In this document: positions 1 to 11,883 of the stretch, piece by piece
Layout: each line of letters opens with the position of its first letter
How positions within the stretch are numbered: the first letter of the stretch is position 1
NCBI RefSeq assembly: GCF_958979055.1
Contig: NC_084892.1
Location: 4,295,501-4,359,500 of the forward strand
DNA from: Alnus glutinosa
Lineage: Eukaryota; Streptophyta; Magnoliopsida; Fagales; Betulaceae
Direction: 5' to 3'
DNA: 64,000 nucleotides
Made by a program: the position numbers and the translations under genes
The notes under the pieces: generated by a model
Told to the model about the DNA's origin: nothing
The model's database searches: none
The model's input: the letters and a program-made list of their open reading frames with translations, nothing else

Positions 1-32
1 ATTTCTAGGAGGAAAGGGAAAAAGAAACTCAC

Positions 33-182
33 AGATCGAGCAGCCTGACCGCTTCCGGTGCCGACGTCCCACGCAAGGTCTTGAGAGGGTGTCTTGGAAG
101 CAATGAATTCAAACAATTCTGGAGGGTAGCTAGGCCGACCCTCCGCGTAATGCCCCGCCTGCTTAATGAACAATTCCGCCAT
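33..182 (-). CDS. SAM-dependent methyltransferase, copy A, exon 1 only (runs off left edge)
   Basis: The minus strand reads from an ATG at 182 through 50 codons (MAELFIKQAGHYAEGRP...) to a GTGAGT donor at 32-27. This matches exon 1 of the three other copies in the window. It carries SAM-binding motif I of class I methyltransferases (WDVGTGSGQAA, codons 38-48). The second exon, which in the sister copies holds the rest of the Rossmann fold, would lie left of the window. A TATA-type box sits about 50 bases upstream. The family (Methyltransf_11; plant proteins resembling DDB_G0268948) is about 260 residues long and mostly of unknown substrate. The exon is intact; whether the gene is complete cannot be seen. 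Confidence 0.85.
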
Positions 183-750
183 CTCTCTCGCAAGTATTCA
201 GGTTGTTGGATCTATTCAACTGTTGCTACCATTTATAGATTGAAAAAATTGAAGATAATAGCCCATGTGCTGTGAATCAGAGCCACTTGTCTAACTGGGG
301 AAGGATCACCCACGGGAATTTCGTATATATGTGTGTGTATCTGAGAGAGAGAGAGAGAGATGAGAATTTGGGATTGAAGGACGAGTTGTGGGCGGTGGGT
401 AGGGAGAGGTGGCGTGGAGTTGGGGAGGGGAAGAAAAGCACGGAGAGTTGAAAAAGTGGGTTGGATATTTGATTAAGGAGAAATATTCCCGTCCATCTCC
501 TTGGTTTTTTCTTTTCTTTTTTTTCAAATCAATCATTGGTAATTTGGTATGTTCATTCGGTCCAATCCACATTTAATCATGACTTGCGTAAAAACCACTT
601 GAATGCATGCACTTTGATGAGTATAAAAATTTTGAGTGTCAATTTATGGTTGTGTGTTAAATTTGAATTGTATTAAATCATAAATATAAGATTATTAAAG
701 TCAATCATAATTTGACTTATATCAAATTAATTATTTCTTATTAACATTTA

Positions 751-783
<33 letters not shown>

Positions 784-1864
784 CTTGAAAAGCTTTACCA
801 AACACATACCTAGGTCTTCCTTAAATTGACTTCATTAGCAAAGAAGAATCCACGAAATCTCCACAAAGCAACAGAACAATCAAAACAAAATAGAGCCAAC
901 ATCTCAACCATTTCATGAGTTAAAATTGTGAAATTTAGGACTCAAAAGAACTTGTAAAAAAAATACTAATAAATATGACAACCATTTAAAACATGCCGTA
1001 TCAACCATTATAAAAATAGATATAATAAATAAAGTGAAGACTAAAACAAATATCGTTGAAGAGAATCAGTGGTCAAAACCTTTGGCATAGCAGGGAATTT
1101 GTGGATAAAGAAGATGTGTAACAAAGTGATCCGCCTATATGCAATTTTATTCTTTCCTTATTTATTTATTTATTTTTAATAAGAGAAATGGTTACAAGGA
1201 AAAATCCTTTCCACTTTTTTCTTAACAATAAGATTATATCTATCCTCAACACTTTTGGGGCGTTAGGCCTCTTTTGATAATGGTTTTCAAAACATTAAAA
1301 TGTTTTCAAAACAATAATAAAACATTTATTTTTTTATATCAAAACTATTAACAAACAATTCAAAAAATACAAAACTTTGAAGATGTTTTGGGTTGGGAGG
1401 AAGAACAGAGGCGTCGGTGTCAGGAAACGGTATAAAGCATGGGGTGGTGGTGGAGATCGGAAACCACTGATAGGGGAAGGTGGGGTGTTTGTCGATTATG
1501 GCTTTGAAACCATATAACATAAGATGGTTTGCTATTCTATTTCTCCCCACATAGAATCTACAACAGGTGTTTGATATAAACACAAGGAGAGGGAACTGAC
1601 GTGCAATGAACATGAAAAAAGAAAAGGAAAATCTACTGCTGATTTGAACGCCAATTTTAACAATAATATTCAGTACCCATCAGTTAAACTTCTAATCAAT
1701 AGCATTCAACAGCAGAATTCCATTATATAAAATGAGAATGTGATAAACACAATTGACATGTTCCAATAATATTCAGTACCCATCACTCCTTTGGAACAAA
1801 ATGGTTTAGTTCAATTCCCTATAAAATGCGCCACAATATATTACTCTAAGCCAGTCTCTTGATT
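183..1864. other. Non-coding: copied MT upstream region and 3' flank of copy B
   Basis: No gene is seen. About 200-640 is the upstream region of copy A and is duplicated at 9461-9850, including a short GA microsatellite. About 780-900 resembles 11060-11130 and 28670-28720. About 1380-1730 resembles the 3' flank of copy D (46480-46700). A run of about 26 A lies near 755-780. Confidence 0.6.
231..237 (-). promoter_or_regulatory. TATA box of methyltransferase copy A
   Basis: The minus strand reads TATAAAT about 50 bases before the ATG. The same box occurs at the same place before copies B, C and D (2919-2925, 30274-30280, 50171-50177), so it is probably the shared core promoter. Confidence 0.6.
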
Positions 1865-2870
1865 TTACATATTCCCCACTCTTCCAATCCTTAAATAAAT
1901 TGGGAACTTGACAACCTTCTGGTCTTGTCCATCTTCAGTCCAAGCGCGCTTAAATTTCTCAATCACATCATCGCTCAAAAGCTCCACACCCTTCTCCCTT
2001 GCTGTTTGATACGATGACCACGATCTTAAGTAAGTCAAATGAAGATCTAAATCCATCAATTTTTCGGTTACAAACTGAAATGGCCCAGTGTGATCAACTC
2101 CATCCACTGGCTCAAATGGGAAATGGATGCTCCCATACTTGTCGTCTACTAATTTACGTCCCGGCTCCCAATAGGGGTCTACAATAATCTTATAATAGGG
2201 CTGGAAGACTGAATCGACCAAGTCATTAACTTCTGGCACAGTGTAGCACCATGCGGCTATGACCCCATGAGGTTTTTTGAGTACCCATTTCACTGTTGGT
2301 AGAAATTAGGGAGGTCTAACCAGTGGAAGGCCTGAGCAATCGTCACAACATCCACGCTTGATTCAGGAGCGACTTTGCTTTCAAGCTCGGGTATAGACAT
2401 GGTGGGAGGTGTATGTTGGTATCTTATATTGGGTAGCCTCGGCGCGAATGAGAGCTGCTTTGGGCTTGTATCTGTGGCTATCACATTCTTGTAGATCCCA
2501 GCTAGCTGAAAATAAAGTTGAATTTATCATACAAATTAAATATTGATCAAAAATTTATCAGGTGAATTTGGGCTGCTTGACTCTGGCTCCAAAATTGCAC
2601 AAGAGCTGTTGCTTCAATGATGATAGAAGTGCCCAATACTGAATTTTGCCTGAATTGAATATCCCATATACAACAAAAGGCTGCGACTTCTAGGAAGAGG
2701 AAAGGGAAAAAGAAACTCACCGATCGAGCAGCCTGACCGCTTCCGGTACCTACGTCCCACGCAAGGTCTTGAGAGGGTGTCTTGGAAGCAATGAATTCAA
2801 ACAATTCTGGAGGGTAACTAGGCCGACCCTCCGCGTAATTCTCCGCCTGCTTAAGGAACAATTCTGCCAT
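1865..2870 (-). pseudogene. SAM-dependent methyltransferase, copy B, frameshifted
   Basis: Exon 1 is 2870-2721 (50 codons, motif WDVGTGSGQAA) with donor GTGAGT. A 215-base intron ends in TTTTCAG and exon 2 is 2505-1865. Exon 2 starts LAGIYKNVIATDTSPKQL, the post-I acidic motif region, and ends in RIGRVGNM before TAA. Near 2293 one base is missing: copies C and D read FYQQVKWVL, while here the codons run into TGA straight after FYQQ. The rest stays readable in the other frame, so the break looks recent. Without it the protein would be about 263 residues, the normal family length. A TATA box is retained. It could be a pseudogene, an allele-specific lesion or a sequencing error; the truncated product would lose roughly half of the protein. 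Confidence 0.85.
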
Positions 2871-2918
2871 CTCTCTCGCAAGTTTTCAGGTTGAATCTAT
2901 TCAATTTTGGCTACCAAT

Positions 2919-2925
2919 ATTTATA
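2919..2925 (-). promoter_or_regulatory. TATA box of methyltransferase copy B
   Basis: The minus strand reads TATAAAT about 50 bases upstream of the ATG at 2870, the same position as in copies A, C and D. Confidence 0.55.
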
Positions 2926-4498
2926 GTCTGAAATAATTGAAGATAATAGCTCATGTGATATGAATCAGAACCACATGCCAATTTTCAAAACTTTACGGGC
3001 AGGTCTAACTGGGGAAGCATCACGTAATCGCAAGTTTACAGGTTGGACTATTCAACTTGGGCTGCCTAGCTTTCCCGGAGAAATGCTCCAAGTGTCCCTC
3101 TAAAATTGACTGATGTGGTTTTTACAATTTTTAATAGATTAAAATTTAATAATAATCTTTCTCGTGATCGTGACACTGTTTGTTGAACAGTGTCACAAAA
3201 CCAGGCAACGCCGGTGATGGCGCTCGACCGAGATTGGATCCAACCCTTTTTTTTAACATTTAGAGTATCACTTTTGCTTCTCCATCTCTTATTTTAACGT
3301 TTCTCTCTCATCTGTTAAAACAAAGGAAGCACCAAACCCAAACCATGTCTGTCATTCACAAGCACCCAAACACACCCATGTCCGCCTTACACACGTAATT
3401 TATTTATAGGTTAGGTTAGACCCTCAATTAAAATTTTCATTAATGATTCCTCACATCAAAGAATAAAAATCAGAATCAAATCAATTCTGATTATAATTTC
3501 CAAATAATTCCTTATTTACAATAAATTATAAAAAAAAAAACCTATATATAATTGTGTTTAATTTAGGGAATAATTGTACTATTGGTCCATGGAATTGACC
3601 AAAATTATAAATAACATCATGTGGTTTAAAAAGTTCATGGAAGGTCCTTATGGTAAACTATAATTATAAATCAGTCTCTAAACACGTTTTTTATACACTA
3701 AGTTAACAAATTTCGTTAGTTAGCCACCAATTATAATTCCTTTTTTTTTTTTTAACATGTTTCTTTCCAATTAATTGGCTTTCAAATGATGAGCAAGTGA
3801 GGAAAAAAAAAAAAAAAAAAAAAGGACAAAAATTAGATAAAAATACTCATAAGCATAAAAGAATTATCAAGTAAACTTGCTGATAAGAACCATCACGAAC
3901 TTGCTGTGAAGAAAAAATTTGGAAATAAAAATCTTCCACAACTAAACTCTTGATCATCACGTGAAAGCCAATTAATTAGAAATGGAATATAAAGAAAAAA
4001 AAATAAAAAAAAAAAAAGAGAAAGAAAGAAAGAAGAAGAAGAAGGATATTAATATAATTAACATTTAATAAGGATATTAATTACAATTTAATTAGGATAA
4101 TGATCATAAATAATGAAAAACAATAATATTAACTATAAAATAACTATATAATTATTAGTTATAGATTATAATATATATTTATATTAATTATACTAAATAT
4201 TCAATGATAATACATTTAAATATATTATTATAAAATAGTTATAGTTATATGGTTAATAAAATAGTATAATGTTTACGATTATCATAGATAATTAATTTTT
4301 TTTTTTAAAAAAAAAATAGATAATAATAATAATTCTCAAATTTCTAATAAATATTACTAATAATTATCATGATTGGCTGAAGACCCCATGTTTCAGCCAA
4401 TCACCTATTTTAAAATTTTAAAAAAGCTAATTGTAGTTCGATCCATGCGTTAAGTCTTAGAGCTTGTTTGGGGATTGCACTTGGAAATAGATCTTTTG

Positions 4499-4532
<34 letters not shown>

Positions 4533-4893
4533 GAACCCTCATTTAATTTTTAAGCTTCTCCAAAAATACAATTTTGAAAATTTTAGAGGAAAAAAGGTAA
4601 CAAAATGATTTTTTAAGTTTTTTACCAAATGGATCCATTCTTTGCTTGGCACAGTTGTTATTTATTTATTAAAAGCACTTTCTAAGTTCCTTAATACAAT
4701 CCCAAACATTTTCTACATACTTAACTAGTTGGCAATTAAAGAAACAAATTTTAATTAGTTCAATGCATATAGTCAAGGCATTTTTGACCCAAAAAAAAAA
4801 AAACAAAACAAAAGAAATTATGCAAAAATAAGTGTTTCATAAAACATCAAATTTCAGCCAAAACACCTATCAGAATAGAACCCGTTGTTTTTT
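2926..4893. other. AT-rich intergenic region
   Basis: No gene is seen. About 2930-3560 is the duplicated upstream flank of the MT unit; 3470-3565 is the uninterrupted version of the site where the Mutator-like element at 11344 inserted. From 3720 to 4860 the sequence is very AT-rich, with several poly-A and poly-T runs. Confidence 0.5.
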
Positions 4894-5040
4894 TTAATCC
4901 TGAAAATCATTGATGATTGAATCTATGTTAATTGTTGCAGCAACTTCTCTTTCAATGTACACCATTAGAGAATCCGTCAAAAACTTATTTTCAATTTTGT
5001 TGCGAAGCCTAGTTTTGACAATATTCATGGCTGAAAATGT
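4894..5040 (-). pseudogene. hAT transposase C-terminal fragment
   Basis: The minus strand gives about 48 codons ending in TAA with the pattern FSAMNIVKTRLRNK ... DSLMVYIEREV. This matches the C-terminal dimerisation region of hAT transposases of the zinc-finger MYM/TTF type; the hAT copy at 45700-45860 has FFAMKLVKTKLRSR ... DNLVVYIEKEI. Nothing upstream is recognisable as the rest of the protein, so it is an isolated relic. Confidence 0.7.
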
Positions 5041-6569
5041 TTACTCACAAATCACAATATAACAAATTGACAATGATTTCACTTTCACACTTTTTTTTTT
5101 AAAGGTTAAAACTTTCTTAAATTTCAAATATCACTTTAAACATTATTATAATTTATCACTAACACAAATTCTACACAAATGACACAAAATTTGTACAAAA
5201 TTTTAAATTTGTCTTCACTTCTTCCTTACGCTTCAGTTCTCACGGTTCATATCTATAAAATAAAAAACTCAAAAAAATAAAAAAATAAAAAAGTTCTCAC
5301 GCTTCACCAAATTTGTATAAAATTTGAGTTTTTTCTCCTTATAAGTCAATGAGTCAATAGTCTATTAGTGTAACCTTTTTTATCCTATTTTATATTGTAC
5401 TCTCTTCTCTTGAGTTTAGACACTTCTTCCAAAAGTTATCTTATTTTTTTATTGTACTCTCTTTTTTAGTTCTCTAGACTCTTCTTCCAGACAGTGTGAG
5501 AGACGGAGAGTCCTCTTCTAAAATCCAATCGTGACGTCCTCTTCACTTCTTCTTCATACTTCAGTTCAAGTTTTCAGTTTTCCCCCTTAGGCCCTAACCC
5601 CATTCACGTTTTCAGTTCTCTTCTTCAATTCTTTACCATATGACCGGAAAAAATAAACAAAATATTAAGGTTTCAGAACTTACAAAGTTATAATAAAGTG
5701 GAAGCACTGAAGGCTGAAATAGTGGCTGACTGCCGATGGGATCAAAGTCATAAGACAGTGACAGTCTATTGAAGATGAGGTTTAAGAAGGTTTTTTCTGG
5801 GTTTAATTAGGTATGGTGATTTTTTTGAAATTTTGTTCTCCATTTTTTTTGTTTATGCTTGTGGTCATGTGGAATGTAGCTTGGCGAGAAAGTTTTTTGT
5901 AAGTTTAATTGGGTAAGGCAAATTGGTTGTGTTGGAAGGCCCCCGTTAAGTGCTTGGTGACGGCTTCGGATTTTTATAATAAATCTGTGGATTGTAGGGG
6001 GCTTTTTTTTAGGCTTGTTTGGTTAAGGCAAAAAAAATAATTGGGTAAGGGCCAAATTAATTTGTTCAGAAGGGGCCAATAGGCTAAAATAATTTTTTTT
6101 TCTTTAGATTTTTTTTTTCAATAAATTGGGGGGTGGCCATCATTTTATCTTTTTCAGGAGAAGATAAGTACCTCAAAAAAGTGTAGTAGTTGTAGAATAT
6201 TGGAACCATCAAACCATAGAACCCATGCATGCATTTTGACAAAAGTATATATGCTTTATATATACTTGGCTTGACTCAATGATAAAATCATAAAATAACT
6301 ACGTACAGTTTTGTCGGCAAAAAAAAAAAAAAAAGTATATACCAGACTTGTTGTGTTAGGCAATACTTTTTCACGTGTATCTCATTCACATATATTCCTC
6401 CATCTTATTGTTTGAAGCCCGATACATCATGTATCACATGCATGTTTCCCATGCTTAAGTTTCCCAGTACTATCATGTATATATATATGAATTAAATAAT
6501 GCTAGGACGACAGCCATATCACCAGATTTAATTAATTGCTTTGTTGCGTGCAAACTTGCTACGACCGGA
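5041..6569. other. Intergenic region before the DUF247 gene
   Basis: No coding sequence is recognised. It is AT-rich, with CT-rich stretches near 5400-5600 that could be the promoter side of the decayed hAT element. The promoter of the DUF247 gene presumably lies in the last few hundred bases, but no convincing box stands out. Confidence 0.4.
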
Positions 6570-7172
6570 ATGGAGCCTCAGCATATTGTTTCCATTGACG
6601 AGATCGAGCTTCACTCGAGGAAGATTGTCAAAATAGAAGAAAGCAGCAGTCACAACCGGCCTGCCACTACCAGGTATTGAAACTGATAATTAAATAAAGA
6701 GATGAAAGATATAGAGATTAAGGTGATTTGGTTTATGATTTATATCTACACGTTAAAATTTTATAGGCTACATCTTTCCTTCATATTTGATCTGAGTACA
6801 AAGCTCTATTTATAGGGCTTTGCATGTGATTTGAATAATTTCAAATACAAACATATTCCTTAGACTAGGGTTAACAAATCCCTTAATTTATGGTAATCAA
6901 ATCATTTAAATCAATTGATTTATGGGATACAAATTAACAATTATCTCAAAGATTTCTATCCTTTATCATGTTTTTACAAGATGAACGGTCTGTTAGTGAT
7001 TGTTAATCTTGAATATCAAATGGCTAAAAAATGGCTTTATGGCTTAAATTGAAACATCGGTTGCTATGACCGGAACTTTGATTTCGACAACTTTGGCCAG
7101 AACGAGACCAACTATGGACCTGAAATAGGCTAAATAGACCACACAAATGCCTTCTCTCGTTTTTTTCTTCTT

Positions 7173-7212
<40 letters not shown>

Positions 7213-9325
7213 CATGCCTTCCAACACAAAGTTCTTTCGATCCATTACCAATTGTGAATAGCACAACAAAGCCTAGTGAAAAGCACTTTTTTTTTCATCC
7301 GATAAAATACAAGAATTCAAGATCTATGGGGAGAAGATCTGTAAAAATATTGACTATCAAGAACTAGAATTAAAAAAAATAATAATAATAAAAAATAGAC
7401 TCGTATCTCATTTTGTTTTCTGATATCATATGAAAATTAGAGACAAAACGATAAGAGAATAAAATGAGGCAAAATATAAAATAAATAAATAATAATAATT
7501 GAAATCCATAGGATCGAAACTGATAATTAAATAAAGAGGAAAAGATATAGAACTTAAGGTGATTTGGCCTATGACATACATCCACACGATAAAGTCTTAT
7601 AAGCTACATCTTTTCTTCATATTTGATCTAAGTACAAGGTTCTATTTATAGAGCTTTACATGTAATTTGAATAATTTTAAATACAAATATATCCCTTAGA
7701 TTAGTGTTAATAAATTCCTTAATTTTCGGTAATCAAATCATCTAAATCTAGTTATTTCAAATGATTTCTATCATGCCACTACCAGGGAGGAAAAGATTAA
7801 AACGTTAATGAGGGCTCAAATAAAAGCGGTGGAAGAGGCAAGAATACAAAAGGTTATATTCTTGCTGCGAGATCATGACAATTTCGTGAAGTACTTTGAG
7901 CCAAGAGTGGCATCATTCGGTCCTATCCATCATGGCAAGCCAAAGTACCAGCGAGGAGAGAAATACAAGCTTATGTTGGCGCATGAGTTCGTCCAAGGTT
8001 GCAGTGGCAACAATGAAACTAATTTATACGAGAATATAAATTGTTTATACGAGCATGTTAAGAAGGAAATCAAGGGACTGAAGGAATGCTTCGAGGAGGA
8101 ATGCTTCGAGGAGAAGGTGGTGAAGGAGTATGATGATGAGTCCCTCGCCTGGATGTTGTTCGTGGATGGTTGCGCAATACTACAGTATATATTATGTGCT
8201 ACTTCTCCTGCTGCAAATGACAAGTTCAAACCTCCTGCTCTTGCTGCAAATGACAACTTCAAACCTCTTGCTCCTGCTCCAACTGCTGTTGCAAATGACA
8301 AGTTCAAACCTCCTGCTCCGGCTCCTGCTGCAAACGACAAGTTCAAACCTCCTGCTCCTGCTCCTGCTGCAAATGACAAGTTCAAAGAGTTGAATATAAA
8401 AAACGACAGCGTAGCCTTTATTCAACAAGATTTGTTCTTGCTGGAGAACCAGGTTCCTTATCGTCTTCTCAAGTTATTGATGAGGTTGAGCGGGAAGGAA
8501 GTCCAGTTGAGTAAATTAATTGAAAGTTTCATTCAAAACATCAATTATTTGCAAAGGGAGCAGCAAACACCAGAAGAAGAAAGAGACCCAACCCATCTTC
8601 TCGACCTTCTGAGAACAAGACTCTTAGGTCCTCCGAGTCCGAGATGGCCCTATAAAAAGACCAGAATATGTATAGAAAAGCCGGCCCATCTTCTTGATCG
8701 TCTACGAACAAGACTCTTTTGCAATCCGGAAAACAAAAGCAACAACAAAAATATGAGTGGGGGCCAATCGTATCGCAACGTGCAGGAACTTAGAGCAGCA
8801 GGAATCCAATTGAAGCCTAGCGAAAGTAGTTCCCTGGCAGACGTAGCTTTTACTGACCAATTCACTTTCTACCCTGGATATATTTATCTCCCTCCAATAA
8901 CTGTAGACGACTCAACGGGGCCAAAGTTCTTGAACTTGATAGCCTATGAGATGTGTCCAGATTTCGACTATGACTTCGGCGTCTACTCTTACATATCCTT
9001 CCTTGATTCGCTCATTGATCATCCCGACGACGTGAAGGAGCTGAGGAAAGCGCAAGTACTCAACAACCTCCTCGGTAGCGACAAGGAAGTGTCTCAGCTC
9101 TTCAATGACATAGCCACTGACTTGGTGCCTAACCCCAAAACATATGACGATGTCAAAAAGCAGATTCAGAAGTGCTACAACAGTAAGTGGAAGACATGGA
9201 TAGCTCAGGCCATTCACGACCATTTCAGCAGCCCCTGGACATTCGTGGGTTTCACTGCAGGATTATTAATATTTTTTCTTACTGCCACCCAGACTTGGTA
9301 CACAGTCTTCTCTCCGGCCCCCTGA
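6570..9325 (+). CDS. DUF247 (UPF0481) family protein, two exons, interrupted by an LTR-like element
   Basis: Joining 6570-6673 with 7786-9325 gives one open frame of 547 codons, beginning MEPQHIVSIDEIE and ending in TGA. DUF247 signatures are in order: FEPRVASFGPIHHGK near residues 72-86, LAWMLFVDGCAILQYIL near 155-171, DLFLLENQVPYRLLKLL near 250-266, a SYISFLDSLIDHPDDV block, and a C-terminal hydrophobic helix near 517-545 after PWTFVGF. These are plant proteins, usually membrane-anchored, of largely unknown biochemical role; some act in grass self-incompatibility. Two oddities are visible. The segment 6674-7785 is an LTR-like insertion with perfect GT-AG ends. Residues about 177-235 are an alanine/proline-rich tandem repeat not typical of the family. 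If the insertion is not spliced out, translation from the ATG at 7808 would still give a 505-residue protein lacking 42 N-terminal residues. Confidence 0.8.
6674..7785 (-). mobile_element. TRIM/LARD-like LTR element inside the DUF247 gene, acting as a putative intron
   Basis: Two imperfect direct repeats (about 6678-6960 and 7515-7773) flank about 550 bases of non-coding sequence. The repeats have LTR-like features: each carries CTATAAATAGA-type TATA sequence on the minus strand, and the right copy ends in CA. The 12-base TGCCACTACCAG occurs at 6662-6673 and again at 7774-7785, immediately around the insertion. Twelve bases is longer than a normal 5-base LTR duplication and the left LTR start is unclear (a few extra bases, GTAT), so the exact ends are uncertain. 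The insertion begins GTATTG and the segment ends CAG, giving splice sites that restore the reading frame. The interior resembles parts of the LARD at 31384-33453. Confidence 0.65.
8210..8387 (+). repeat. Coding minisatellite, about 39-base unit, in the DUF247 gene
   Basis: About five units encode variants of AANDKFKPPAPAP. Unit borders stay in frame, so expansion or contraction would lengthen or shorten the protein without a frameshift. The two units at the 3' side are almost identical, suggesting recent slippage. Confidence 0.9.
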
Positions 9326-11343
9326 CCCCTGAGATCACAAAAAGGTACTCAAAACTTGTTTGTTTTTAGTTGTCTCCAAATAAATCTACCCCCTTTTATT
9401 TCCATTCAATTCAATTTTAATTATTTACTTTTGCTTTAGAACTGTTTGCATGTAAAATAAGTTGGATCTATTCGACTGTTGCTACCATTTATAGATTGAA
9501 AAAATTGAAGATAATAGCCCATGTGCTGTGAATCAGAGCCACTTGTCTAACTGGGAAAGGATCACCCACGGGAATTTCGTATATGTGTGTATCTGAGAGA
9601 GAGAGAGAGATGAGAATTTGGGATTGAAGGACGAGTTGTGGGCGGTGGGTAGGGAGAGCTGGCGCGGGGCTGGGGAGGCGAAGAAAAGCAAGGAGAGTTG
9701 AAAAAAGTGAGCAAAAAATGGAGTTGGATATTTGATCAAGGAGAAATGTTCCCGTCCATCTCCTTGGTTTTTTCTTTGGGTCTGTTAATACGGTCCAATC
9801 CACATTTAATCATGACTTGTGGAAAAACCACTTAAATGCTTGCACTTGATGAGTATAAAAATAGGCTTAGGTCAAAATTAAGGGGGTTAATTCATGTTTA
9901 TGTGTTGGATTTGGGTCGTATTGAAACATTTGTATAAGACTATACAAGTCAACTATAATTCAACCTATTTAATTAAACAGGTCAAACTCCTCAATTTTAA
10001 CCAACTAATTTTGTGTTGAATTCGAATTGGTTCACGGCTCATGTTAAAAATTGTCAATCCTAACCGAAACTCAAGTCCCGATCGAAGATAATATGTCTAT
10101 TTGAGAGAGAGAGAGAGAGAGAGTACGGCCAAGTTTCATAACAGTAACCTTCTGCTCCCACATCTCATTCTAGCCATCAAGCCATAAGTTAAATTTAGGA
10201 CTCAAAAGAACTCGTAAAAAAACAAGTTAAAAATGATATAAATAATGTTATTTTATACATTCATTTCACACCGATCAAAATAACGACTTAATGTGTTTTA
10301 AGTGGAAAACCCCAAAACACCTATACAAGACAAACCAACATTTAAATCTCAATGAATACAAGTATATATATACTTTCTGGCAGTTCCCAAGTACTCTTAC
10401 ATAATTTTAAGTTTTCGATCTATACTTTTTGCAAATTTACACTTTGAAGCAACCTAACTCTAATTTCCAAACTAATCTTTTGAAGAATCTTCTCTTCTGA
10501 ATTTCCGAAAGTACGTGAGCACCATACATGTCTGGAGACTCCAAATGTTCTTTCATGTCATGTTCATCTCGAAATTCATGCACTTTTGATCAGTTAATTC
10601 TATAAAAAAATGTACGAACGTAAAACTTTTGTGCAAACCTTAATTAGAAATAATTCATGTACAACAGTTGTACATATGTTATATAGAAATGCAGACATAT
10701 GGAGTGAAACTCACATTCGTTGTGTAAGAATCATTGCTCAACCTTAATACAGTCTGGGATATTAGAAGTGGCTCCAAACTTTGTGTGAACAGCATTTTTT
10801 ATTTTTAGATTTTTTTTTTTTATTTTTTTAAATTGAGAGAATTAATCTACTTTTTGTTTTACTATTTAAATACATTATACAATAGCTTCCTTTATCATTT
10901 TCAAGTTTATAAGAGATACTCGTGACTATCTCTTATAAACTAATCACTTTATGTGAGTTATTCATTTCTTCTGATTAATATAGGACTGAAGTGTTACATA
11001 TTTTTTTATATCACTTCAATCACTTCTTAAAAAATAAAGAATAAAAAAATAAAAACTCCTCAAAAAGCTTTACCAAAGATTAACTATGTCCTCCTTAAAT
11101 TGACTTCATTAGCAAAGAAGAATCCATGAGGATAGCGATCTTGAAGAACTTAGCTTAGAAGGTTTTTTTTTTTTTTTTTTAATTCAATTTATTAAATTAA
11201 CAATTGAAAAAACTATATACATGATCCTCGAAGTGGCAACTGGCAAATCATCAATATGGATCACGATCTATTTGCGGCCTTTTTTTATAACCCTAAAATC
11301 AATTCTGATTATAATTACTAAATAATTTCATATATAGTATAAA
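9326..11343. other. Non-coding: orphan MT promoter copy and duplicated flank
   Basis: Positions 9461-about 9850 repeat 200-640 (upstream region of MT copy A), including the TATAAAT box (minus strand, 9487-9493) and the GA microsatellite, but no methyltransferase exon adjoins. A second GA run is at about 10103-10122. About 11050-11130 resembles 780-850, and 11290-11343 resembles 3475-3525, so this is the flank of a degraded fifth MT unit. Confidence 0.65.
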
Positions 11344-11555
11344 GGGTTAAAGACCTTTTTGTTATTTGTGGTTTGAAAACTTTATTTTTTGGTACCTCAA
11401 TTTCAATTCACATTATAGATGATACCTGAGTTTTAGGAAAAGACGGACTTAATTCCTCCGTCTATTTTTCTGTCTAAAATTTAACAGACTGTCACATCAA
11501 CGCCACTTAACACCCCTAGCATCGCAACACATGTCCCGCTCATCACGTCAGACAA
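11344..11555 (+). repeat. Left terminal inverted repeat of the 11344-28459 Mutator-like element
   Basis: It aligns with the reverse complement of about 28262-28459, including shared blocks such as ATAGATGATACCTGAGTTTT. Confidence 0.75.
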
Positions 11556-11883
11556 CACATAAGTGTCATGTCACTGCCACATTTTTTTATTTTTATTTTT
11601 TTTAAAAAAAAAAAGCTTTAAAAATAAAAATAAAAAATGAAAAAATAAAAGAAGGGGTGGCTCAGCCCACCCCACCACTGGTCTAGGGGTGGTTGAGGGG
11701 TGGTTCGACCACCCCATGGCCTTTTGGAATTTTGGACTGTTATATGATTCTGGGTTTCGTTGTCTTTTTTCTTAAATCTATCCGCTTTTTGATGCTGCCT
11801 TGAGCGGCTGAGCCCTGATCTTATGCCCAAGAAAAAGGATCAGTGTTTTGTTCTGGAAAAACCCTCACATCACATTAGTTATC
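11556..11883. other. Non-coding subterminal region of the Mutator-like element
   Basis: It contains a poly-A/T stretch and a GGGGTGGCT/AGCCACCCC-type palindromic cluster (11650-11720), similar to clusters at 57160-57260 and 59590-60240. No gene is recognised. Confidence 0.5.

Noticed and set aside
1865-2293. Separate 142-residue methyltransferase C-terminal gene
   Set aside because: It continues exon 2 of copy B after a one-base loss; no separate promoter or start is credible.
7024-7269. Lysine-run open frame
   Set aside because: It is a poly-T tract read on the other strand, inside the LTR-like insertion.
7930-8385. Long antisense open frame over the DUF247 gene, with LSFAAGAGAGG repeats
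   Set aside because: It is the mirror of the in-frame coding repeat of the DUF247 gene and has no independent support.
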